NCBI GenBank assembly: GCA_027484495.1
Contig: JAIXSW010000282.1
Coordinates: forward strand, 1 to 11,985
Length of the DNA stretch: 11,985 bases
Origin: Gammaproteobacteria bacterium
Lineage (GTDB): Bacteria > Pseudomonadota > Gammaproteobacteria > Enterobacterales > Alteromonadaceae
Direction of reading: 5' to 3'
The notes beneath the pieces are model-generated. The model was not told the DNA's origin. It saw only the letters and a program-made list of their open reading frames with translations, and did not search any database. A program made the translations under genes and the position numbers. Of this stretch, positions 7,334 to 11,985 are shown one piece after another. How positions within the stretch are numbered: position 1 is the first letter of the stretch; every line of letters begins with the position of its first letter.

Positions 7334-8206
7334 ATGGCCGTAACTGCCGGTATGGTTAAAGAATTACGCGAGCGCACTGGCGCTGGCATGATGGACTGCA
7401 AAAAAGCTTTAGAAGAGACCAACGGTGATATCGAAGGCGCAATTGAATTAATGCGTAAAAACGGTCAGGCCAAAGCTGCCAAGAAAGCTGGTCGGATCGC
7501 TGCAGAAGGTACTGTACTGACTCGCGTTGGTAACGGTTACGCTGCTGCAATTGAATTCAACTGTGAAACAGATTTCGTTGCCCGTGATGTTAACTTCCTG
7601 GCATTTGCTAACGCAGCAGCAGATCTGGCTCACGCCAACAAGCTGTTCACTGTGGAAGCGTTAAGCGCTGCCTCTTTGGGCGAAGCGACTGTTGAAGAAG
7701 CACGCGCTACACTGGTTGCCAAAATCGGTGAAAACATCAATATCCGTCGCATCTCTGTAGTTCAGGGCGACGTGATCGGTCAGTACACGCACTCAGGCCG
7801 TATCGGCGTGTTAGTGGTACTGGAAGGCGGTAACGAAGACGTAGCAAAAGATGTTGCTATGCATGTTGCTGCAAACAACCCATCTTTCCTGACACCAGAC
7901 TCAGTTCCGGCTGATGTTGTGGCAAAAGAACAGGAAATCCAGATCGAAATCGCTATCAACAGCGGTAAGCCAAAAGAAATCGCTGAGAAGATGGTTGCTG
8001 GCCGGATGACTAAGTTCACTGGCGAAGTATCTCTGACTGGTCAGCCATTCGTGAAAGATCCAGCTATTACTACAGGCGATTTCCTGAAGCAAAACGGCGC
8101 GAAAGCAGTCAGCTTCATCCGTCTGGAAGTAGGCGAAGGCATCGAGAAGCAGGAAACTGACTTCGCAGCTGAAGTTGCTGCTCAAATCGCTGCAGCGAAG
8201 AAATAA
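7334..8206 (+). CDS. tsf: Elongation factor Ts
   Basis: EF-Ts is the guanine-nucleotide exchange factor that recycles EF-Tu-GDP during translation. The 290-residue product (E. coli 283) begins with the UBA-like N-terminal domain, KELRERTGAGMMDCKKAL (9-26), which contacts the EF-Tu G domain. The TDFV motif at 79-82 supplies Asp80 and Phe81, which displace the EF-Tu magnesium ion; the numbering equals that of E. coli. The core contains AKIGENINIRR and GRIGVLVVLEGG, and the C-terminal part has SGKPKEIAEKMVAGRM and KFTGEVSLTGQPFV, ending in GIEKQETDFAAEVAAQ. GAGGA at 7322-7326 is a good ribosome binding site for the ATG at 7334. It is cotranscribed with rpsB across a 103-base gap containing hairpins and closed by a strong terminator. 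Confidence 0.99.
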   Translation: MAVTAGMVKELRERTGAGMMDCKKALEETNGDIEGAIELMRKNGQAKAAKKAGRIAAEGTVLTRVGNGYAAAIEFNCETDFVARDVNFLAFANAAADLAHANKLFTVEALSAASLGEATVEEARATLVAKIGENINIRRISVVQGDVIGQYTHSGRIGVLVVLEGGNEDVAKDVAMHVAANNPSFLTPDSVPADVVAKEQEIQIEIAINSGKPKEIAEKMVAGRMTKFTGEVSLTGQPFVKDPAITTGDFLKQNGAKAVSFIRLEVGEGIEKQETDFAAEVAAQIAAAKK

Positions 8207-8241
8207 TCGCGCTTCAGCATGACGCTGAAACCGACTACACT

Positions 8242-8275
8242 AACCGCGACTGGCTTGCCAGCCGCGGTTTTTTTT
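8242..8275 (+). terminator. Rho-independent terminator of the rpsB-tsf operon
   Basis: AACCGCG (8242-8248) pairs with CGCGGTT (8263-8269), and the stem continues after one A-C mismatch through CTGG/CCAG to a small loop; eight T residues follow from 8268. It is a strong terminator, so pyrH probably depends largely on its own promoter in 8276-8372, where I saw no convincing -35/-10 pair. Confidence 0.93.
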
Positions 8276-8289
8276 AAGTGAAACCTGTG

Positions 8290-8329
8290 GAAACTGCAGT
8301 CCTTCTGCCAGTACCGCCTCAGCAGTTTC
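8290..8329 (+). repeat. 8-bp inverted repeat in the pyrH leader region
   Basis: GAAACTGC (8290-8297) and GCAGTTTC (8322-8329) are exact inverted repeats separated by 24 bases, lying between the tsf terminator and the pyrH start. It could form a long-looped hairpin in a pyrH leader or be chance. It does not match the PurR operator consensus I know. Confidence 0.3.
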
Positions 8330-8372
8330 ATTGCATTCTATGTTTTTAACTGACCAGCATGATGGGGATCCT

Positions 8373-9113
8373 ATGAGCATCAATCCAAAACCTACCTATA
8401 GAAGAATCCTGTTAAAACTCAGTGGTGAAGCCCTGATGGGCGATGAAGGCTTTGGTATTGATCCCAAAGTGCTGGACCGGATGGCCGCCGAAATCAAAGA
8501 GCTGGTCGAGCTTGGGATCCAGGTCGGGATCGTGATTGGCGGTGGTAACATTTTCCGTGGTGAAGGTCTGGCTAAGGCCGGGATGAACCGCGTAGTCGGC
8601 GACCATATGGGCATGTTGGCCACCGTGATGAACGGCCTCGCCATGCGTGATGCGCTGCATCGTGCTTTTGTTAACGCCCGCCTGATGAGTGCATTCCCGC
8701 TGAATGGCGTTTGTGACAACTACAGCTGGGCCGAAGCGATCAGCCTGCTGAAATCCGGCCGCGTGGTGATTTTCTCTGCCGGCACCGGTAATCCATTTTT
8801 CACCACAGATTCTGCTGCCTGTTTACGTGGCATCGAAATCGAAGCGGATGCTGTGTTAAAGGCGACAAAAGTAGACGGCGTTTATTCCGCCGATCCGGTA
8901 AAAGATCCAACGGCAACTTTATACGCCAGCCTGACTTATGATGAAGTTCTGTCAAAAGAGTTAAAAGTCATGGACTTAGCTGCATTCACATTAGCGCGTG
9001 ACCACAATCTGCAAATCCGTGTGTTTAACATGAATAAACCAGGTGCACTGAAGCGCGTGACGATGGGCGAAGCGGAAGGTACAGTGATCGACCACGCCGA
9101 AAATTTACAGTAA
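8373..9113 (+). CDS. pyrH: UMP kinase
   Basis: PyrH phosphorylates UMP to UDP with ATP, the step that feeds all UTP and CTP synthesis; the bacterial enzyme is a hexamer of the amino-acid kinase fold and is allosterically controlled by GTP and UTP. From the ATG at 8373 the product has 246 residues (E. coli 241). Motifs: KLSGEALMG (15-23) in the nucleotide-binding site, IGGGNIFRG (55-63), DHMGMLATVMNGLAMRDAL (77-95), GTGNPFFTTD (137-146) and KATKVDGVYSADP (163-175). The frame stays open upstream to a TTG at 8331, but that start has no ribosome binding site and adds residues foreign to the family, whereas GGGGAT lies just before 8373. frr follows after 47 bases. Confidence 0.98.
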   Translation: MSINPKPTYRRILLKLSGEALMGDEGFGIDPKVLDRMAAEIKELVELGIQVGIVIGGGNIFRGEGLAKAGMNRVVGDHMGMLATVMNGLAMRDALHRAFVNARLMSAFPLNGVCDNYSWAEAISLLKSGRVVIFSAGTGNPFFTTDSAACLRGIEIEADAVLKATKVDGVYSADPVKDPTATLYASLTYDEVLSKELKVMDLAAFTLARDHNLQIRVFNMNKPGALKRVTMGEAEGTVIDHAENLQ

Positions 9114-9160
9114 ACTACCGGCACTTTTTTCGAGCCGACAGTACGCGAAGGAACAACCAA

Positions 9161-9718
9161 GTGATTAACGATATTCTGCAAGACAGCAAAACCCGGATGG
9201 ATAAAAGCGTAGATGCGCTGAAAAACCAGCTGTCGAAAATCCGGACCGGCCGCGCTCATCCGAGCCTGCTTGATGGTATTCACGTGTCTTATTACGGTGT
9301 GGATACGCCGTTACGTCAATGCGCCAACGTATCCGCCGAAGACTCCCGCACGCTGATGATCACTGTATTTGATCGCTCGATGATCCAGGCAGTGGAAAAA
9401 GCTATTATGCAATCCGATTTGGGCTTAAACCCAATCGGTGCCGGCACCAGTATCCGGGTGCCGTTACCGGCGCTGACGGAAGAGCGTCGTCGTGACCTGG
9501 TTAAAGTAGTGCGTGCTGAAGCCGAAGGCGCACGCGTGGCGGTCCGCAATATCCGCCGTGACGCCAACGCTGATTTTAAAGCGTTACAAAAAGACAAAGA
9601 AATCAGTGAAGATGACGAACGCCGCGCCGCGGAAGAAACGCAAAAGCTGACCGACCTGTTCATCAAAAAGATTGATGAAGTTCTGGCAGCAAAAGAAAAG
9701 GAACTCATGGAAGTCTGA
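9161..9718 (+). CDS. frr: Ribosome recycling factor
   Basis: RRF, with EF-G, splits the post-termination ribosome so that subunits can be reused. The 185 residues equal the E. coli length. Domain I forms the three-helix bundle: RMDKSVDALKNQLSKIRTGR at the N-terminus, including the conserved KIRTGRA, and LTEERRRDLVKVVRAEAEGA with ARVAVRNIRRDAN in the middle. Domain II is the small beta-barrel containing YYGVDTPLRQ. The C-terminal helix ends in KEKELMEV. The start is GTG, as in E. coli frr, with AAGGA (9148-9152) 8 bases upstream. It is probably cotranscribed with pyrH and is followed at once by a terminator. Confidence 0.98.
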   Translation: MINDILQDSKTRMDKSVDALKNQLSKIRTGRAHPSLLDGIHVSYYGVDTPLRQCANVSAEDSRTLMITVFDRSMIQAVEKAIMQSDLGLNPIGAGTSIRVPLPALTEERRRDLVKVVRAEAEGARVAVRNIRRDANADFKALQKDKEISEDDERRAAEETQKLTDLFIKKIDEVLAAKEKELMEV

Positions 9719-9738
9719 TGACTGTCCATGGCTGATGG

Positions 9739-9773
9739 AAAGCGCCGTGCAGACCCCTTCGCGGCGCTTTTTT
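9739..9773 (+). terminator. Rho-independent terminator after frr
   Basis: AAAGCGCCG (9739-9747) pairs with CGGCGCTTT (9762-9770) around a 14-base loop, with six T residues at 9768-9773. It sits 21 bases after frr and only 20 bases before the first uppS start codon, so uppS-cdsA-dxr must rely on read-through or on a promoter in or just after the hairpin. TTGATA at 9775-9780 is a possible -35, but a matching -10 (GATATT, 9799-9804) is weak. Confidence 0.9.
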
Positions 9774-9793
9774 GTTGATAAAAACAGCATTGA

Positions 9794-10579
9794 ATGCGGA
9801 TATTTCGACGGATGACTATTACAAGCTCGACGATGGATCAGGCGCTGCCCCGGCATGTCGGCATTATTATGGACGGCAATGGCCGTTGGGCAGAACGACA
9901 AGGCAAACCCCGGGTATGGGGCCACAAAAAAGGCGTGGACGCGGTGCGTCGCGCGGTGAGTTTTTGCCGTCGGCTGAACATTCCTTCGTTAACTCTGTTT
10001 GCATTTAGCAGCGAAAACTGGCGCCGGCCGGAAGACGAAGTCAGTAGTCTGATGGAACTGTTTATGTTTGTGCTGCAAAAAGAGATCAAACTGCTGCACA
10101 AGAATCAGGTCCGGTTGAATATCATCGGTGATTTGTCGCGTTTCAGCACAAAATTACAAGCCAAAATCGCCGAAGCGCAAGCGCTGACGGCCGGTAATAC
10201 CGGTTTAACGCTGAACGTGGCGGCAAACTATGGCGGACGTTGGGATATTGCTCAGGCGGCGCAGCAGCTTGCGCTGCAAGTAGCAGCTGGAACCTTAAAG
10301 CCTGACGAGATCAACGAACAGTTGCTCGCCGGCCATATCCAGATGCACGACCAGCCTGAACTGGATCTGATGATCCGCACGGGTGGTGACATCCGCATCA
10401 GCAATTTTTTGCTATGGCAGGCTGCCTATGCGGAGCTGCTTTTTATTGATACCTTATGGCCTGATTTTGATGATCAGGTATTTGCCGATGCTATCGCCAG
10501 TTTTGTCAGCCGCGAACGACGTTTCGGCTGTACCGGCGCGCAGATCCGCGAGCTGGCAGCGGCAACTGGACAAGGATAA
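9794..10579 (+). CDS. uppS: Undecaprenyl diphosphate synthase (cis-prenyltransferase)
   Basis: UppS adds eight isopentenyl units in cis to farnesyl diphosphate to make the C55 lipid carrier for peptidoglycan and other surface glycans, at the cytoplasmic face. With this start the product has 261 residues (E. coli 253). Motifs: HVGIIMDGNGRWA (21-33) with catalytic Asp27; WGHKKG with His44; FAFSSENW in the substrate tunnel; NVAANYGGRWDI; and IRTGGDIRISNFLLWQ (194-209) with Arg195, Arg201 and Ser203, followed by Glu214 in AYAEL. The usual Glu of RTGGE is Asp199 here. The start is uncertain: ATGs at 9794, 9812 and 9833 are all in frame and none has a good Shine-Dalgarno sequence; the E. coli alignment favours 9794 or 9812. 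cdsA follows 5 bases after the stop. Confidence 0.95.
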   Translation: MRIFRRMTITSSTMDQALPRHVGIIMDGNGRWAERQGKPRVWGHKKGVDAVRRAVSFCRRLNIPSLTLFAFSSENWRRPEDEVSSLMELFMFVLQKEIKLLHKNQVRLNIIGDLSRFSTKLQAKIAEAQALTAGNTGLTLNVAANYGGRWDIAQAAQQLALQVAAGTLKPDEINEQLLAGHIQMHDQPELDLMIRTGGDIRISNFLLWQAAYAELLFIDTLWPDFDDQVFADAIASFVSRERRFGCTGAQIRELAAATGQG

Positions 10580-10584
10580 TAGAT

Positions 10585-11445
10585 TTGTTTAAACAACGGG
10601 TGATCACAGCTTTAGTGCTGGCTCCGCTTGCGCTGGGGGCGGTGTTTTATTTACCGCCGATCGGCTTTGCTATCTTTCTGGCAACGGCTTTTGCCGTGGC
10701 AGCCTGGGAATGGGCAGGTTTTTGTGGCTGGCATACCAGTAGCAGCAAAACCGCGTTTACCACGCTGATTGCAGTGTTGTATGGCGCCGTCTATCTGGTG
10801 ACACCAGCGGCTCTGCACTGGCCGGTGCAGACGAATTATACCGTGCAGGCCGTCTTATGGTTGGGTGTGATCTGGTGGTTGCTGGCTGTGTTGCTGGTGC
10901 TGAGTTTTCGCGTTTCACAGCGTTTCTGGGCAGGCAGCCAGCCTGTCAAAGCATTGATGGGTGTGCTGACTCTGGTGCCGAGTTTCACTGCAATTTTGTT
11001 AGTGCGTCAGGTTAATTTTGATCAATCGAGTTTCACCGGTGCCTGGCTGATTTGTCTGATGCTCGGTCTGGTCTGGGCCGCAGATATCGGCGGTTACGTG
11101 ATCGGTAAGCCGTTTGGTAAACATAAACTGATGCCCGATGTCAGTCCTGGCAAAACCCTGGAAGGCTTCGCCGGTGGACTGGTGTTTGTGTTGCTGCTGG
11201 TGGGGGGCGTTGCTGCAGGTCAGGGCTGGCCTGAACAAACCGGTTTATGGTTTGCTGCCGCGGTGATCCTGACATTGTTATCGGTATTTGGCGATCTGTC
11301 TGAAAGTATGTTTAAACGTGTCGCAGGTCTTAAAGACAGCGGCAGTATTTTTCCAGGTCATGGTGGCATGTTAGACCGGATTGACAGTCTGACCGCCACT
11401 GCACCGCTGTTCGCAATTTTTGTTGCTATGTTTGGTGGTTTTTAA
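10585..11445 (+). CDS. cdsA: Phosphatidate cytidylyltransferase (CDP-diacylglycerol synthase)
   Basis: CdsA converts phosphatidic acid and CTP to CDP-diacylglycerol, the precursor of phosphatidylethanolamine, phosphatidylglycerol and cardiolipin, in the inner membrane. The 286-residue product (E. coli CdsA about 285) is a polytopic membrane protein with hydrophobic stretches near 8-45, 58-75, 88-107, 124-142, 153-173, 197-212, 222-237 and 271-286. The family signature lies at 241-268: Ser241, Lys244-Arg245, Lys250-Asp251, PGHGG (257-261) and DRIDS (264-268); GKHKLMPDVSPGKTLEGF (178-195) is also typical. The start is TTG, with AAGGA (10572-10576) 8 bases before it; the Shine-Dalgarno overlaps the end of uppS, implying coupled translation. 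The stop codon shares one base with the dxr start. Confidence 0.96.
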   Translation: MFKQRVITALVLAPLALGAVFYLPPIGFAIFLATAFAVAAWEWAGFCGWHTSSSKTAFTTLIAVLYGAVYLVTPAALHWPVQTNYTVQAVLWLGVIWWLLAVLLVLSFRVSQRFWAGSQPVKALMGVLTLVPSFTAILLVRQVNFDQSSFTGAWLICLMLGLVWAADIGGYVIGKPFGKHKLMPDVSPGKTLEGFAGGLVFVLLLVGGVAAGQGWPEQTGLWFAAAVILTLLSVFGDLSESMFKRVAGLKDSGSIFPGHGGMLDRIDSLTATAPLFAIFVAMFGGF

Positions 11446-11985
11446 TGCCAAAACAAGTAGTAGTGCTGGGCGCGACCGGCTCTATTGGCTGCAGTACGCT
11501 GGATGTAATAGCGCAGCATCCTGATTTGTATCAGGTGTTGGCACTGACCGGCGGTAAACGTCTGCAGGTGTTGTTTGCCCAATGTCTACAGTTTAGGCCC
11601 AGATATGCGGCACTAAGTGATGCCGCCGATGCCGCGGAACTGCAGCAGCAGCTGCGCCAGGCAGGTTTGACGACTGAAGTTGTCGCAGGTACCGACGCAC
11701 TGGCAGAACTGGCCGCGCATCCGGATGCTGATGTGGTCATGGCGGCGATTGTCGGTGCTGCAGGACTGCTGCCAACTCTTGCGGCGGTCAAGGCCGGTAA
11801 GACCGTGTTACTGGCGAATAAAGAAGCGCTGGTCATGAGCGGCGAGCTGTTTATCCGCGCCGTACAACAACACGGCGCGACGTTGCTGCCGATCGACAGT
11901 GAACACAATGCAATTTTTCAATGTTTGCCCGCAGCGTTGCAGCAACATTGTTATCAGAGTGAACTCCAAACCGCGGGTATCGCCA
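11445..11985 (+). CDS. dxr: 1-deoxy-D-xylulose 5-phosphate reductoisomerase, N-terminal part (cut by window edge)
   Basis: Dxr (IspC) rearranges and reduces DXP to 2-C-methyl-D-erythritol 4-phosphate with NADPH, the committed step of the MEP isoprenoid pathway, supplying the building blocks UppS uses. The 180 visible residues are about 45% of the usual length near 400. The NADPH-binding loop GATGSIG (9-15) opens the protein, followed by CSTLDV; then VMAAIVGAAGLLPTLAAV, LLANKEALV with Lys126, and PIDSEHNAIFQ with the metal-binding Asp151 and Glu153. All match E. coli residues with an offset of one. The start ATG overlaps the cdsA stop in TAATG, which implies translational coupling; GGTGG about 8 bases upstream may assist. 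No frameshift is seen up to the edge. Confidence 0.97.
   Translation, partial: MPKQVVVLGATGSIGCSTLDVIAQHPDLYQVLALTGGKRLQVLFAQCLQFRPRYAALSDAADAAELQQQLRQAGLTTEVVAGTDALAELAAHPDADVVMAAIVGAAGLLPTLAAVKAGKTVLLANKEALVMSGELFIRAVQQHGATLLPIDSEHNAIFQCLPAALQQHCYQSELQTAGIA

Noticed and set aside
7901..8185. Minus-strand frames opposite tsf, and other minus-strand frames opposite pyrH, frr and dxr
   Set aside because: They lie wholly inside conserved genes on the other strand, have no ribosome sites and no recognisable domain.
8331..8372. TTG start that would extend PyrH by 14 residues
   Set aside because: No ribosome binding site precedes it, the added residues do not resemble the family, and the ATG at 8373 has GGGGAT at suitable spacing.
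1..11985. Search for mobile elements, CRISPR repeats, defence genes, tRNA or rRNA
   Set aside because: No transposase, integrase, direct-repeat array, tRNA cloverleaf or rRNA segment was seen; the content is core housekeeping genes in conserved order.

Overview
This window is a piece of a gammaproteobacterial core chromosome. Protein sequences, gene order and codon use fit the Alteromonadales and nearby groups (Shewanella- or Rheinheimera-like). The genus is an inference. GC content looks close to 50%.

Layout. At the left edge (1-1739, +) is the C-terminal part of an Oar-like TonB-dependent outer-membrane receptor, followed by two hairpins, the second a canonical terminator. Converging on it from the right is a minus-strand operon, map - glnD - dapD (6254 down to 1969), which ends in its own terminator. 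A divergent 247-base region (6255-6501) holds a recognisable extended -10 rpsB promoter and the structured S2-regulated leader (t44/tff region of E. coli). The plus strand then carries rpsB - tsf, a strong terminator, pyrH - frr, another terminator, and uppS - cdsA - dxr, with dxr cut by the right edge.

How the genes work together. rpsB and tsf supply ribosomal protein S2 and elongation factor Ts, frr recycles ribosomes and map removes the initiator methionine, so these four serve translation. pyrH makes UDP for RNA, DNA and sugar-nucleotide pools. dxr (MEP pathway) and uppS (undecaprenyl diphosphate) feed the lipid carrier for cell-wall and O-antigen synthesis, and cdsA makes CDP-diacylglycerol for phospholipids. 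dapD makes lysine and diaminopimelate for peptidoglycan, and glnD is the nitrogen sensor acting on PII. The order frr-uppS-cdsA-dxr differs from E. coli (frr-dxr-uppS-cdsA).

There is no sign of a mobile element, CRISPR array, tRNA or rRNA, or of a defence or other novel system. All full-length proteins are close to family length and keep their catalytic residues, with one conservative active-site change in UppS. The points worth a second look are RNA-level: crossing pairings in the rpsB leader, an alternative fold between rpsB and tsf, and a hairpin that fills the map-glnD gap and hides the apparent glnD ribosome binding site.
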